A stretch of 64,000 nucleotides of DNA from Janthinobacterium sp. GW456P (GCF_002127655.1 NZ_NEHB01000002.1:261388-325387), one strand, 5' to 3'; counted from the first letter of the stretch, positions 44,908 through 54,783 are shown. Notes: generated by a model from the sequence alone, not told the origin. Made by a program: numbers and translations.

Positions 44908-45427
44908 ACGCGGGGGGATGGAGAAATCCATCCTGGCCGGGCGGCTGGCCGCCTCGCGCGCGCTGGCCGGACGCAAGGTATTGCTGCTCGATGCCGATCC
45001 GCGTCAGGGCGCCATGGCGCAAGCCAGGAATATGCACGACGGCGCCATGCACGGCAGCCTGACGCGGCCGCGCCTGATGGCGCGCGCCATCAGCGCCAAG
45101 GGCTTGCAGCCGGAGCTCGAGCACCTGGTGCACTGCTACCACGACATCGTCATCGACAGCGAAGGCCGCGACTCCATGGGCAGCCGTTCGGCCCTGATCG
45201 CCGCGCGCGTGCTGGTGGTGCCGCTCGACGGCGTCGTCGACGCCGGCGCGCAGGCGGGCCTGGCGCGCCGCATCGCGCACGCGCGCAGCGTCAATCCCGG
45301 CTTGCGCGTGCTGCTGGCAAGGGACACGCAAGCGGCGCCCGCCCACGCCCTGGCCGCGCAGATTCCAGACGCCCGCGTGGTCGGCCTGGGGCAACTTTAC
45401 TGCGCCGTTTTCAACCTGCCCGCTTAG
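44885..45427 (+). CDS. ParA-like ATPase with degenerate Walker A
   Basis: A 180-aa protein with the outline of ParA/MinD ATPases: MIIAITDERGGMEKS at the N-terminus, LLLDADPRQG at 33-42 and a shortened IVIDSEGRD at the second metal-binding place. The deviant Walker A (KGGxGKS/T) is here RGGMEKS (9-15): the signature Lys is Arg and the Gly before the P-loop Lys is Glu. ATP binding may therefore be impaired. It is shorter than typical ParA (about 210-260 aa). Its start lies inside the DapA homologue gene, so it is translated from the same transcript. Role unknown. Confidence 0.75.
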   Translation: MIIAITDERGGMEKSILAGRLAASRALAGRKVLLLDADPRQGAMAQARNMHDGAMHGSLTRPRLMARAISAKGLQPELEHLVHCYHDIVIDSEGRDSMGSRSALIAARVLVVPLDGVVDAGAQAGLARRIAHARSVNPGLRVLLARDTQAAPAHALAAQIPDARVVGLGQLYCAVFNLPA

Positions 45428-45432
45428 AGCGC

Positions 45433-45460
45433 GCAAAAAAGGCGGCGCATGCGCCGCCTC
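45433..45460 (-). terminator. Terminator of the TorF-type porin gene
   Basis: GGCGGCGCATGCGCCGCC (45441-45458) is a perfect palindrome followed on the minus strand by six T. It lies 14 bases beyond the stop of the minus-strand porin gene; it may also be the end of the converging plus-strand operon. Confidence 0.85.
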
Positions 45461-45473
45461 CCTCACCTGTCAA

Positions 45474-46223
45474 TTAAAACGTCTTGCTGACCGTCAGCTG
45501 CAGCGCCGTCTTGCCCATGAATTTGCCATTCACGGGCGAGGCATACGCCGCCTTGCCCGCGTTCGTGCCGATCACGGCCAGCGCGCCCGTCACGACACCG
45601 AAGTCGCGCGTGACGCCCACTTTCCAGTCCGTGTAGCTCGACGCGTCATTGTTTTTCACTTTCTGATGGCCCGCATGCAGGTTGCCGGTCCAGCCGTTCG
45701 TCAGGTCGATATTCGCGCCGATATCGAGGTAGCCGCTGTTCTTGCTGTTGACGATGCCGAACAGGTTCGAGACGGCGTGCGAATATTTGATATAGGCGGG
45801 GCCATACGACAGCTGGCCATAGACTTCCTGCGTGTCCGCGTCGGCCAGGCCGGCGACGTGCTTCAAGCCGTTGTCCGCGTACACATAGGCGAGCACGCCG
45901 ACGTCATAGCCGACAGCGCCGCCCAACTGGCCGCGCTTGCCCGCATACAGATCGACTTCCACGTCGCCGCTGCCGCCCGCATCCTTGGTCCACTTGATAG
46001 TGGAAGCCCAGGCGCCCGCATACAGGCCCGTCGGGTTGTTGATGTAATCCACGCCGCCCTGCAGCGCGGGCTTCAAGCGCGTCTGCGAGATGCCCCGGTA
46101 ACGGTAGTCGGATACGCCGGCCACGTTGAAACTGACTTCATTGTCGGGCTTGGCCTCGTCCGCGTGGGCCAGGCTGCCCGTCAAGGCGGTGGCGACGGCA
46201 AGTGCAAGTAGCATTTTATTCAT
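45474..46223 (-). CDS. TorF family putative porin
   Basis: A 249-aa outer-membrane protein with a signal peptide ending AHA (about residue 20) and a predicted beta-barrel (alternating strands, final LQLTVSKTF). Sequence marks of the TorF (Gcw_chp) family are VSDYRYRGISQT near the N-terminus and YAGAWAS. The start at 46223 has GAAGAAG upstream. In many proteobacteria such genes neighbour glnK-amtB; here the neighbour is kdpE. Transport substrate unknown. Confidence 0.88.
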   Translation of the reverse strand: MNKMLLALAVATALTGSLAHADEAKPDNEVSFNVAGVSDYRYRGISQTRLKPALQGGVDYINNPTGLYAGAWASTIKWTKDAGGSGDVEVDLYAGKRGQLGGAVGYDVGVLAYVYADNGLKHVAGLADADTQEVYGQLSYGPAYIKYSHAVSNLFGIVNSKNSGYLDIGANIDLTNGWTGNLHAGHQKVKNNDASSYTDWKVGVTRDFGVVTGALAVIGTNAGKAAYASPVNGKFMGKTALQLTVSKTF

Positions 46224-46355
46224 GGTTTTTTCTTCTTCATGGGTAGTATGGGCCTTTGCCAACATGGCGCAGCTGGCCCGCCGCTGCAAAAAATAAGGTA
46301 AAGCGTCCCCCCGGCGCGCGCGGCGCCTGTTTTCAAACAGGGGAAATAACAGGTA

Positions 46356-47054
46356 TTAGAGCGGCAGCAGCAAGCGGTAACCGACCGCCGTTTCCGTCAG
46401 CAGGTACTGCGGCTGGGCCGGATCGGCTTCCAGCTTCTGGCGCAGATGGCCCATGTAGATGCGCAGGTAATGGCCGTTTTCGCTGTTCGACGGCCCCCAC
46501 ACTTCGCGCAGCAGTTGCGGATTGGTGACCACCCTGCCCGCGTTCTTCACGAGTACCGACAGCAGGCGGAATTCCGTCGGCGTCATGTGCACCAGCTGCT
46601 TGTTGCGCGTCACCAGCCGATCCTTCAGGTCGACGCGCACGTCGCCGAACTGCACCACGCCATCGTCGCTGGCGGCGGGCTGGCGCTGGCGGCGCAAGGT
46701 GGCGCGCACGCGGGCCAGCAGCTCGCCCACGCCGAACGGCTTGGTCAGATAGTCGTCGGCGCCCGCATCGAGCGCGCGGATCTTGTCCTGCTCGTCGACC
46801 CGCGCCGACAGCACGATGATGGGCACGGCCGACCATTTGCGGATGTCGGCGATGAAATCGATGCCGTCGCCGTCGGGCAGGCCCAGGTCCAGCACGATCA
46901 GATCGGGCCGGCGCGTGCCCGCGTCGATCAGGCCGCGCTGCATGGTGGCCGATTCGAAAATCTGCCAGCCCTCGTCTTCCAGCGCGGCGCGCACGAAGCG
47001 GCGGATTTGCGGTTCATCCTCGACGAGCAAGGCGGTAGCGGAAGGTTCGTTCAT
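46356..47054 (-). CDS. kdpE: KdpE, response regulator of the potassium system
   Basis: OmpR-type response regulator of 232 aa with receiver domain (phospho-acceptor D56 in DLIVLDLGLPDGDG, Lys in YLTKPFG) and C-terminal winged helix (LTPTEFRLL-like MTPTEFRLLSVLVKN). It should activate kdpFABC at low potassium or high osmolarity. Its start overlaps the kdpD stop by four bases. Confidence 0.96.
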   Translation of the reverse strand: MNEPSATALLVEDEPQIRRFVRAALEDEGWQIFESATMQRGLIDAGTRRPDLIVLDLGLPDGDGIDFIADIRKWSAVPIIVLSARVDEQDKIRALDAGADDYLTKPFGVGELLARVRATLRRQRQPAASDDGVVQFGDVRVDLKDRLVTRNKQLVHMTPTEFRLLSVLVKNAGRVVTNPQLLREVWGPSNSENGHYLRIYMGHLRQKLEADPAQPQYLLTETAVGYRLLLPL

Positions 47055-49792
47055 GTTGGTTTTCCTGTTTCATGGTCGTTGGCGTCATCGAGCTCGATCT
47101 CCGGCGGCGCCGGCGGCGTGCCCAGCGGCAGGCTGAAGACGATGGCGGCGCCCTGTCCCGGCGTGTGCGGCTGCGCGTGGATAGTGCCGCCGTGCGCTTC
47201 GACGATAGCGCGGCAGATGGCCAGCCCCAGCCCGACGCCCGGCTTGTTCGATTCGCGCTCGCCGCGCGTGAATTTTTCAAAGATGGCTTCTTCGCGGCCG
47301 GGCGGCAGGCCCGGGCCATCGTCAAGCACCGTCACCTGCAGGAACTGGCCGTGCACCCCGGCCGCGACCGTGATGGTGCTGCCCGGCGGCGTGTACTTGG
47401 CCGCGTTTTCCAGCAGGTTGCACAGCACGCGCTCGATCAGCACGGCGTCGTAGCGCACCAGCGGCAGGTCCGGCGCCAGCTGCGTCAGCACGGCGTGCTG
47501 CTGCAATTGCGGGCCGCTGGCGCGCAGCGCGCTGCCCACCACTTCTTCCAGCGCCTGCCATTGCAGGTTCAGGCGCACCTGGCCGCTCTCGATGCGCGCC
47601 ATGTCCAGCAGGTTCGCCACCAGGGCGCTCATGCGCACGGTTTCGGACTGCAGCGAGCGCGCCATGTCCAGCTGCGCGGGCGACAGCGCAGGCCGGGACA
47701 GAGCCAGCGATTCGGCCAGGCCCACCAGCGACGTCAAGGGCGTGCGCAAGTCGTGCGACAGGGCCGCCAGCAGCGAATTGCGCAGCCGCTCCGATTCCAT
47801 CTGCAGCAGCGCGCCCTGGGCCACGTCGATGTAGTGCACGCGCTCGAGGGCGATGGCCGCCAGGGCGGCAAAGGTGTCGAGGTGCTGGCGCTGTTCCGGC
47901 ACCAGCAGCCAGCGGCCACGCTGCGCGCCATCGAGCGGCAGCAGCGCCAGCACGCCGCGCGTGCGCATAGGCGCGATCAGCGGCAGGTAGAAAATGGGCG
48001 AAGCCGGCAGGGTATCGGTGCCCGTCCCCGCCGCCTGCGCATGGTCGAAGGCCCACTGCGCGATGCCGATATCGAGCGGCTCGCCGCCGTTCGGGGACTG
48101 CAAGCTGCCTTCGTCGTCGGGCAGCAGCAAAGCGGCGCGCGCGCGGAACGCCCGTTCGATGGCGCTTTTCGTGATGTCGAAAATCTGCTCCGTCTGCAGC
48201 ACGCCGGACAATTCGCGCGAAAACTCGTACAGGGCGCGGGCGCGCGCTTCGCGGTGCGAGGCCACGCGCGCCTGGAAGCGCAGGCCGGCCGTCAGGTGGC
48301 CCGTGATCAGGCCCACCGCCAGCATCACGCCAAACGTGATCACATACTGGAAATCGCCCACGGCAAACGAGAAGCGCGGCGGCACGAAGATGAAGTCGAA
48401 GCTGGCCACGCCCACCAGGCTGGCCAGCGCCGCCGGCCCGCGCCCCAGGCGCACGGCCACCAGCACCACCGTCAGCAAGGACAACATGGCGATATTGGCC
48501 AGGTCCAGGTAGGGCTGCAGGGGGACCGAAGCGAGGGCCGTGGCCAGGCTGGCGCCGGCGGCCAGGATGTAGCGCCAATGGCGCGATGGCCGGCGCGGCG
48601 CATCCGCGTCGTCGTCCGCCGCGCGCCGGGGCGCCGCATCGGCAGGCGGCAAACCCACCTCGATCAAATCGATATCGGGCGCAAGGCTGGCCATGCGGGC
48701 GGCCGGCGGCGTCTGCCACAGGCGCGCCAGCGCACCGCCGCGGCCACGGCCCACGATGACTTTCGAGATATTCGCGCCGCGCGCATACTCGACCACGGCG
48801 CCGGCGATGTCGGCGGACGGCAGAATCGCCGTGCGCGCGCCCAGGTCCTGCGCCAGTTTCAGGGTTTTCAAAATGCGCTCGCGCTGGCCCGCCGGCAAGC
48901 GCTGCAAGCGCGGCGTTTCCACGTACAGCGCGTGCCATTCCGCGTTCAGCTGGCTTGCCAGGCGCGCCGTGCTGCGGATCACGTGTTCGCCCCCCGCGTG
49001 CGGTCCCACGCAGGCCAGCAGCGCGGCGCCCGTCTTCCACACGGGATTGATGGATTTTTCGACGCGGTAGGCCTGCACGTCATCCTGGATCCGGTCCGCC
49101 GTGCGGCGCAAGGCCAGTTCGCGCAGGGCGATCAAATTGCCCTTGCGGAAAAAATGCTGCGATGCCCGTTCGGCCTGCTGCGGCTGATATACCTTGCCCT
49201 GCTTCAGGCGGCGCAGCAGTTCATCGGCCGGGATATCGACCAGCACCACTTCATCGGCACGGTCGAACACCGTATCGGGCAGGGTCTCGGCCACGCGCAC
49301 GCCCGTGATCCCTCCTACCACGTCGTTCAGGCTTTCCAGGTGCTGCACGTTCACGGTCGACAGCACGTCGATGCCGGCCGCCAGCAATTCCTCGACATCC
49401 TGCCAGCGCTTCGGATGACGCGATCCGGCCACGTTCGAGTGGGCCAGTTCATCCATCAGTATCAGCGGCGGCGCGCGACGCAGGGCTTCGTCGAGGTCGA
49501 ACTCGTACAGGGTCTTGCCGCGGTACTCGATGGCTTTGAGCGGAAGCACGGGCAAGCCGTCGAGCTGGGCCGCCGTATCCTGGCGCCCATGCGTCTCCAC
49601 CACGCCCACCAGCAAGTCCTGGCCATCGGCCAGCATTTTGCGGGCGGCCGCCAGCATCGCGTAGGTCTTGCCGACGCCGGCCGAGGCGCCGAAATAGATG
49701 CGCAGCCGGCCGCGCGCGGCTTTCTTTTCCTGCGCCTGCACTTGCGCCAGCAGGGCATCAGGGTCGGGGCGTTGGCTGTCGTTGGGGAGCAT
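47051..49792 (-). CDS. kdpD: KdpD, sensor kinase of the potassium system
   Basis: Membrane histidine kinase of 913 aa from the start MLPNDSQRPD at 49792; an upstream ATG at 49858 would lie in the REP cluster. Order: KdpD ATP-binding domain with Walker A GASAGVGKT (35-43), universal-stress-protein-like domain (about 250-370), four membrane helices (about 400-500), GAF-like region, and a HisKA/ATPase pair with phospho-acceptor His in AALSHDLRTPLTS and GxG boxes DDGPGLPPG and GVGLGLAI. It controls KdpE. It is separated from kdpC by the repeat cluster, so it may have its own promoter. Confidence 0.96.
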   Translation of the reverse strand: MLPNDSQRPDPDALLAQVQAQEKKAARGRLRIYFGASAGVGKTYAMLAAARKMLADGQDLLVGVVETHGRQDTAAQLDGLPVLPLKAIEYRGKTLYEFDLDEALRRAPPLILMDELAHSNVAGSRHPKRWQDVEELLAAGIDVLSTVNVQHLESLNDVVGGITGVRVAETLPDTVFDRADEVVLVDIPADELLRRLKQGKVYQPQQAERASQHFFRKGNLIALRELALRRTADRIQDDVQAYRVEKSINPVWKTGAALLACVGPHAGGEHVIRSTARLASQLNAEWHALYVETPRLQRLPAGQRERILKTLKLAQDLGARTAILPSADIAGAVVEYARGANISKVIVGRGRGGALARLWQTPPAARMASLAPDIDLIEVGLPPADAAPRRAADDDADAPRRPSRHWRYILAAGASLATALASVPLQPYLDLANIAMLSLLTVVLVAVRLGRGPAALASLVGVASFDFIFVPPRFSFAVGDFQYVITFGVMLAVGLITGHLTAGLRFQARVASHREARARALYEFSRELSGVLQTEQIFDITKSAIERAFRARAALLLPDDEGSLQSPNGGEPLDIGIAQWAFDHAQAAGTGTDTLPASPIFYLPLIAPMRTRGVLALLPLDGAQRGRWLLVPEQRQHLDTFAALAAIALERVHYIDVAQGALLQMESERLRNSLLAALSHDLRTPLTSLVGLAESLALSRPALSPAQLDMARSLQSETVRMSALVANLLDMARIESGQVRLNLQWQALEEVVGSALRASGPQLQQHAVLTQLAPDLPLVRYDAVLIERVLCNLLENAAKYTPPGSTITVAAGVHGQFLQVTVLDDGPGLPPGREEAIFEKFTRGERESNKPGVGLGLAICRAIVEAHGGTIHAQPHTPGQGAAIVFSLPLGTPPAPPEIELDDANDHETGKPT

Positions 49793-49820
49793 GTTGTATT
49801 TTAATTTACTTGGAGCATGT

Positions 49821-49991
49821 GTAGGCCGGATTAGCGCTGGCGCGTAATCCGGCAGCATTGTTGGCCTGGCTGGGGCTATGGGTGATGTCGGCTTACGCTG
49901 CGCTAAGCCGACCTACGCCGACCTGCGCCTATCTTTTTATTTTGCCATGGCGTCAAGTAGGTCGGATTAGCGCGCAAGCGCGTCATCCGAC
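49821..49991. repeat. Three-copy REP/BIME-type palindrome cluster
   Basis: Three related palindromes lie at 49821-49853, 49887-49916 and 49957-49991. Their common plan is GTAGGTCGGATTAGCGC then GCGCGTAATCCGAC; the middle copy is in opposite orientation (ending CCGACCTAC). They fill the gap between kdpC and kdpD, where they could stabilise or stop the kdpFABC message. No gene is seen in this gap. Confidence 0.8.
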
Positions 49992-50042
49992 GACATCATC
50001 GGCCAAGCCGTGCACGATGCCGGCCTGCGCGCCTTTGCCAGC

Positions 50043-50618
50043 TTACTTGGCCATGGCATCGAGCGCCAGGTTCAGTTCCAGCACATTCACGCGCGGTTCG
50101 CCGAAAAAGCCGATATACGCGGTTTTCTGTACCTTGGCGATGGCATTTTCCACCTGCGCCAGCGGCACGGCGCGCACGCGGGCCACGCGGGGCGCCTGGT
50201 ACAGGGCGCCCGCCAGGCTGATTTCCGGGTCCAGGCCGCTACTCGACGCCGTCACCAGGTCGACGGGGATCGGGTTGCGGTTGCCGGGATCGGCTGCCTG
50301 CAGGGCGGCGACGCGCGCCTTGACGGCATCGACCAGGGCCGGATTCGTCGGTCCCTGGTTCGAGCCGCCCGAACCGGCGCCGTTATTGGCCATCGGCGCG
50401 GTGGCCGACGGCCGACCCCAGAAATACTTGGGCGAAGTAAAGGACTGGCCGATCAGGGTCGAGCCGACGGGCTTGCCCCCACGCTCGACGATGCTGCCGT
50501 TGACTTCATCGTTGAAGGCCAGCTGGCCGATGCCGGCCGTGGCAAACGGATAGACGACGCCGCAGATCACGGTCAGCGCGGCAAACAGGACCAGGGCGGG
50601 ACGTACGATAGTGCTCAT
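50043..50618 (-). CDS. kdpC: KdpC, potassium-transporting ATPase subunit C
   Basis: A 191-aa subunit with one N-terminal membrane helix (about 8-28) and a periplasmic domain with family marks FNDEVNGSIVERGGKPVGS, SGGSNQGPTNPAL and ASSSGLDPEISL. It promotes assembly or nucleotide affinity of the KdpFABC pump. It follows kdpB by 10 bases and is the last gene of the structural operon. Confidence 0.96.
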   Translation of the reverse strand: MSTIVRPALVLFAALTVICGVVYPFATAGIGQLAFNDEVNGSIVERGGKPVGSTLIGQSFTSPKYFWGRPSATAPMANNGAGSGGSNQGPTNPALVDAVKARVAALQAADPGNRNPIPVDLVTASSSGLDPEISLAGALYQAPRVARVRAVPLAQVENAIAKVQKTAYIGFFGEPRVNVLELNLALDAMAK

Positions 50619-50628
50619 GATGGTTCCT

Positions 50629-52707
50629 TTAGACTAAATGGAGGGCGGACAGCAGCATGTCGATCAGCTTGATGCCGATGAAAGGCAGGACGATGCCGCC
50701 CAGGCCGTAGATCAGCAGGTTGCGGCGCAAGAGCATGGCCGCGCCGATGGCCCGGTATTGCACGCCTTTCAGCGCCAGCGGAATCAGCACGACGATGATC
50801 AGGGCATTGAAGATCACGGCCGACATGATGGCCGAGGCGGGGCTGGCCAGCTGCATGATGTCGAGCGCCTTCAGTTGCGGGTAGGTGCCCACAAACGCGG
50901 CCGGGATGATGGCAAAGTACTTGGCGATGTCGTTCGAAATCGAGAACGTCGTCAGCGAGCCGCGCGTCATCAGCATCTGCTTGCCGATTTCAACGATTTC
51001 CAGCAGCTTGGTCGGGTTCGAGTCCAGATCGACCATATTGCCCGCCTCCTTCGCCGCCTGCGTGCCCGAATTCATGGCCACGGCCACGTCGGCCTGGGCC
51101 AGCGCGGGGGCATCGTTGGTGCCATCGCCCGTCATCGCCACCAGGCGGCCTTCGGACTGGTAGCTGCGGATGAGTTTGAGCTTGTCTTCCGGCGTCGCCT
51201 CGGCGAGGAAATCGTCCACGCCCGCTTCGGCGGCAATCGCGGCCGCCGTCAGCTTGTTGTCTCCCGTGATCATGACGGTCTTGATGCCCATGCGGCGCAA
51301 TTCCGCGAAGCGTTCCTTGATGCCGCCCTTGACGATATCCTTCAGTTCCACGGCGCCCATGACCTTACCATCGTCGACCACCACCAGCGGCGTGCTGCCG
51401 CGGCGCGCGATGTCGTCAACGGCGCGTGCCACCTCGGCCGGATACGGCTGGCCCAGCGCCTCCACATACTTTTTCATGGAATCGGCCGCGCCCTTGCGCA
51501 GCTGGCGCACCTGCTGTTCGCCCGCGATATCCACGCCGCTCATGCGCGTCTGCGCCGTGAACGGTACAAACGTCGCATGCAGGCTGGCCATCTCGCGTTC
51601 GCGGATATTGAATTTCTGCTTGGCCAGCACGACGATGCTGCGCCCTTCCGGCGTTTCATCGGCCAGCGAGGCCAGCTGCGCCGCGTCGGCCAGCTGCTGC
51701 TCCGTCACGCCGGGGGCAGGCACGAAGCTTGACGCCTGGCGGTTGCCCAGGGTGATGGTGCCCGTTTTATCGAGCAGCAGCACGTCCACGTCGCCAGCCG
51801 CTTCCACGGCGCGGCCCGAGGTGGCGATCACATTGGCTTGCATCATGCGGCTCATGCCGGCTACGCCGATGGCGGACAGCAGGCCGCCGATGGTGGTCGG
51901 GATCAGGCACACGAGCAACGCGATCAGCACGGTGATGGTGACGGGGGCGCCGCTGCCGGCCGCCGCCACGGAAAACAGCGAGTACGGCAGCAGAGTCACG
52001 GTGACGATCAGGAAAACGATCGACAGGGCCACGAGCAGGATCGTCAGGGCGATCTCGTTCGGCGTCTTCTGGCGCTTGGCGCCTTCGACCATGGCGATCA
52101 TGCGGTCGATGAAGGCTTCGCCCGGATTGACGGAGACGCGCACCAGCAGCCAGTCCGACAGCACGCGGGTGCCGCCCGTGACGGCGGAAAAGTCGCCGCC
52201 CGATTCACGGATGACGGGGGCCGATTCGCCCGTGATGGCGCTTTCGTCGACGGAGGCCACGCCTGCCGTCACTTCACCGTCGGCGGGAATCACGTCGCCC
52301 GCCTCCACCAGCACCGTCATGCCCTTGCGCAGGTCGGTGGCCGGCGTGGGCAGCCAGGAGGTGCCGTATTTCGGCGTCTGCATTTTCTTTGCCATCACCG
52401 TCTGCTTGAGGGCGCGCAGGGAGGCCGCCTGGGCCTTGCTGCGGCCTTCGGCCAGCGCTTCGGCGAAGTTCGCGAACAGCACGGTAAACCACAGCCACAC
52501 GGCGACGGCGACAATGAAGCCGAACGGCGCCTCGCCCTGGCCATTCAGGGCCTGGATGGCCAGCAGGGTCGTGATGATGCTGCCGACATAGACGACGAAC
52601 ATCACGGGGCTGCGCCACTGCGTGCGGGGGTCGAGTTTTTTGAACGCATCGACGACGGCGGGGCCAATCAGTGCGGAATCGAACAAAGTCAGGCTTGTGC
52701 GTGACAT
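50629..52707 (-). CDS. kdpB: KdpB, P-type ATPase catalytic subunit
   Basis: P-type ATPase of 692 aa that energises high-affinity K+ uptake. The phosphorylated Asp is D313 in [12 protein letters not shown]; the actuator motif TGES lies at 159-162, with S162 at the same place as the inhibitory phospho-serine of E. coli Kdp[15 protein letters not shown] marks the hinge. Seven membrane segments are expected. Nine bases follow kdpA before its ATG. Confidence 0.97.
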   Translation of the reverse strand: MSRTSLTLFDSALIGPAVVDAFKKLDPRTQWRSPVMFVVYVGSIITTLLAIQALNGQGEAPFGFIVAVAVWLWFTVLFANFAEALAEGRSKAQAASLRALKQTVMAKKMQTPKYGTSWLPTPATDLRKGMTVLVEAGDVIPADGEVTAGVASVDESAITGESAPVIRESGGDFSAVTGGTRVLSDWLLVRVSVNPGEAFIDRMIAMVEGAKRQKTPNEIALTILLVALSIVFLIVTVTLLPYSLFSVAAAGSGAPVTITVLIALLVCLIPTTIGGLLSAIGVAGMSRMMQANVIATSGRAVEAAGDVDVLLLDKTGTITLGNRQASSFVPAPGVTEQQLADAAQLASLADETPEGRSIVVLAKQKFNIREREMASLHATFVPFTAQTRMSGVDIAGEQQVRQLRKGAADSMKKYVEALGQPYPAEVARAVDDIARRGSTPLVVVDDGKVMGAVELKDIVKGGIKERFAELRRMGIKTVMITGDNKLTAAAIAAEAGVDDFLAEATPEDKLKLIRSYQSEGRLVAMTGDGTNDAPALAQADVAVAMNSGTQAAKEAGNMVDLDSNPTKLLEIVEIGKQMLMTRGSLTTFSISNDIAKYFAIIPAAFVGTYPQLKALDIMQLASPASAIMSAVIFNALIIVVLIPLALKGVQYRAIGAAMLLRRNLLIYGLGGIVLPFIGIKLIDMLLSALHLV

Positions 52708-52716
52708 GGTAGCCTC

Positions 52717-54525
52717 TTATTTGATGAAAAGTTGCAGGTGTTCGACGATCGGGCCCAGGGCCAGCGCGGGAACGTAATTGAGCACGCCGACGAGCACGAC
52801 GACGCCGATCAGCAGGCCGATGAACATGGGGCCGTGCGTGGGCATGGTGCCGGCATTGGCCGACAGGCGCTGCTTGGCCGCCAGCGAACCGGCCACCGCC
52901 AGCACGGGCACGATCACGCCGAAGCGGCCGAACCACATGGCGATCGCCAGCATCACGTTGTAGAACGGCGTGTTGGCGGACAGGCCGGCAAACGCGCTGC
53001 CGTTGTTGTTGGCCGCCGACGTGAAGGCGTACAGGATCTCGGAGAAACCGTGCGCGCCCGGATTGGCCACGCCGATCTTGCCCGGTTCGACCATCACGGC
53101 GATCGCCGTACCCGTCAAGACGAGGGCTGGCGTAATCAGGATGGCCAGCGACACCATCTTCATTTCATAGGCCTGGATTTTCTTGCCCAGGTATTCAGGC
53201 GTGCGGCCTATCATCAGGCCGGCGATGAAGACGGCCAGGATGGCGAACATCAGCATGCCGTACAGGCCCGTGCCCACGCCGCCGAAAATCACTTCGCCGA
53301 ACTGCATCAGCAGCAGCGGCACCATGCCGCCCAGGGGCATGTAGGAGTCGTGCATGGAATTGACGGCACCGCACGATGCGGCCGTCGTCACTGCCGCGAA
53401 CAGGGTCGAGGAGCTGATGCCGAAGCGCGTTTCCTTGCCTTCCATATTGCCGCCCGATTGCAGGCTGCTGGCCTGCTGGTCCACGCCCAAGGCCTGCAAG
53501 GCGGGATTGGCTTGCTGCTCGGCGCTCATCACGCCGGCCGTCATGACGACGAAGATCAGGCTCATCGCGGCCAGCACGGCCCAGCCCTGGCGCAGGTCGC
53601 CCACCATGCGGCCGAAGGTGAAGCACAGGCCGGCGGGAATGATGAAGATGGCCAGCATCTGCAGGAAGTTCGACAGCACGGTCGGGTTTTCGTACGGGTG
53701 CGAGGAATTGGCATTGAAGAAGCCGCCGCCGTTCGTGCCCAGCAGCTTGATCGACTCCTGCGACGCGACGGGCCCCATGGCGATCATCTGCGTCGTCGCC
53801 ACTTGCGCTTCCATCACGGGTTTGCCGGCGGCGTCCAGCACGGGCTGGCCGTCAGCCGTCGTTTTCGGCGTTTCATACGCCACGTGGTCGAGCAGGGTCA
53901 CTTCCTTGTAGGCGGAAAAATTCTGGATCATGCCTTCGCCCATGAAGACCACCGACAGGGCCAGGGACAAGGGCAGCAGGATGTACAGGGTCGAGCGCAC
54001 CAGGTCGACCCAGAAATTGCCGATCGATTTGCTGGAACGCGAGGCGAAGCCGCGCACCAGCGCGAAGATCACGGCGATGCCGGTGGCCGCCGAAAAGAAG
54101 TTCTGGCAGGCCATGCCCAGCATCTGGGTCAGATAGCTCATGGTCTGTTCGCCGCCGTAGCCCTGCCAGTTGGTATTGGCGACGAAGCTGACGGTGGTAT
54201 TGAACGAGGAATCGGGGCTGACGGCGCCCAGGCCCTGGGGATTGAGTGGCAGGAAGCCCTGCAGGCGCTGCAGGCCGTAGACGAAGACGGCGCCCACGGT
54301 ATTGAAGACGATCAGGGCGATGGCATAGCTTTTCCAGCCCATGGCCTTGTCGGCGGGAAGGCCGGACCAGCGGTACAGCAGATTTTCCAGCTTTTGCAGC
54401 CAGCCCAGACCGCGCACGGGGCCATCGCCGGCCACCTTGGCCATGTACAGGCCCAGCGGATAGCCGGCGGCCAGCAGCACGGCCAGGAAGGCCACCAACA
54501 ACAGTATCGATTGCGTCGTCATCAC
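52717..54525 (-). CDS. kdpA: KdpA, potassium-binding subunit
   Basis: Membrane channel-like subunit of 602 aa, related to Trk/Ktr transporters, with about ten helices and four degenerate pore loops such as SFVANTNWQGYGGE, GTNGGGFFNANSSHPYENP and SAANNNGSAFAG carrying the selectivity glycines. It takes up K+ from the periplasm. Its ATG overlaps the kdpF stop by four bases. Confidence 0.97.
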   Translation of the reverse strand: MMTTQSILLLVAFLAVLLAAGYPLGLYMAKVAGDGPVRGLGWLQKLENLLYRWSGLPADKAMGWKSYAIALIVFNTVGAVFVYGLQRLQGFLPLNPQGLGAVSPDSSFNTTVSFVANTNWQGYGGEQTMSYLTQMLGMACQNFFSAATGIAVIFALVRGFASRSSKSIGNFWVDLVRSTLYILLPLSLALSVVFMGEGMIQNFSAYKEVTLLDHVAYETPKTTADGQPVLDAAGKPVMEAQVATTQMIAMGPVASQESIKLLGTNGGGFFNANSSHPYENPTVLSNFLQMLAIFIIPAGLCFTFGRMVGDLRQGWAVLAAMSLIFVVMTAGVMSAEQQANPALQALGVDQQASSLQSGGNMEGKETRFGISSSTLFAAVTTAASCGAVNSMHDSYMPLGGMVPLLLMQFGEVIFGGVGTGLYGMLMFAILAVFIAGLMIGRTPEYLGKKIQAYEMKMVSLAILITPALVLTGTAIAVMVEPGKIGVANPGAHGFSEILYAFTSAANNNGSAFAGLSANTPFYNVMLAIAMWFGRFGVIVPVLAVAGSLAAKQRLSANAGTMPTHGPMFIGLLIGVVVLVGVLNYVPALALGPIVEHLQLFIK

Positions 54526-54611
54526 AGTTCCTCCGCCTTCAGCAGCGCCACCAGCAAATACACGAGCAGGCCGGCCGAGACGACGGCGCCCAGCACATAA
54601 AACGCGTTCAT
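54522..54611 (-). CDS. kdpF: KdpF, small subunit
   Basis: A 29-aa single-helix membrane peptide (MNAFYVLGAVVSAGLLVYL...) at the classic kdpF place, stabilising the pump. AGGGAG lies six bases before the ATG. Both ends overlap neighbours: its ATG overlaps the stop of the microprotein gene and its stop overlaps kdpA. Confidence 0.92.
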   Translation of the reverse strand: MNAFYVLGAVVSAGLLVYLLVALLKAEEL

Positions 54612-54700
54612 TTGACGCTCCCTAATTTGTCGCAGGCGACGGCAAAGCCGGCCGCCAGGACGAAAAACACGGCAATCAAGCCGAGATACACGAGATCCAT
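54608..54700 (-). CDS. 30-aa membrane microprotein preceding kdpF
   Basis: A 30-codon frame, too short for most gene finders: MDLVYLGLIAVFFVLAAG, then a short tail with Cys and LGSVK. GAGG lies six bases before the ATG and the TGA overlaps the kdpF ATG (ATGA), so it is coupled to the kdp operon. It has one membrane helix like KdpF but a different sequence with acidic ends. It may be an extra small subunit or regulator; I know of no assigned function. Confidence 0.7.
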   Translation of the reverse strand: MDLVYLGLIAVFFVLAAGFAVACDKLGSVK

Positions 54701-54783
54701 TCCCACCCTCATTCAGGTTTGTTTTGATAGTGAGCAGATTAGCCAAAAGGGTCTAAAAAATTCGTAAAGACTGGGAAGGCGGC

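Noticed and set aside
47072-49804. A 910-codon frame opposite kdpD
   Set aside because: Antisense to a complete sensor kinase; the product is Arg/His/Gln-rich with no recognisable domain.
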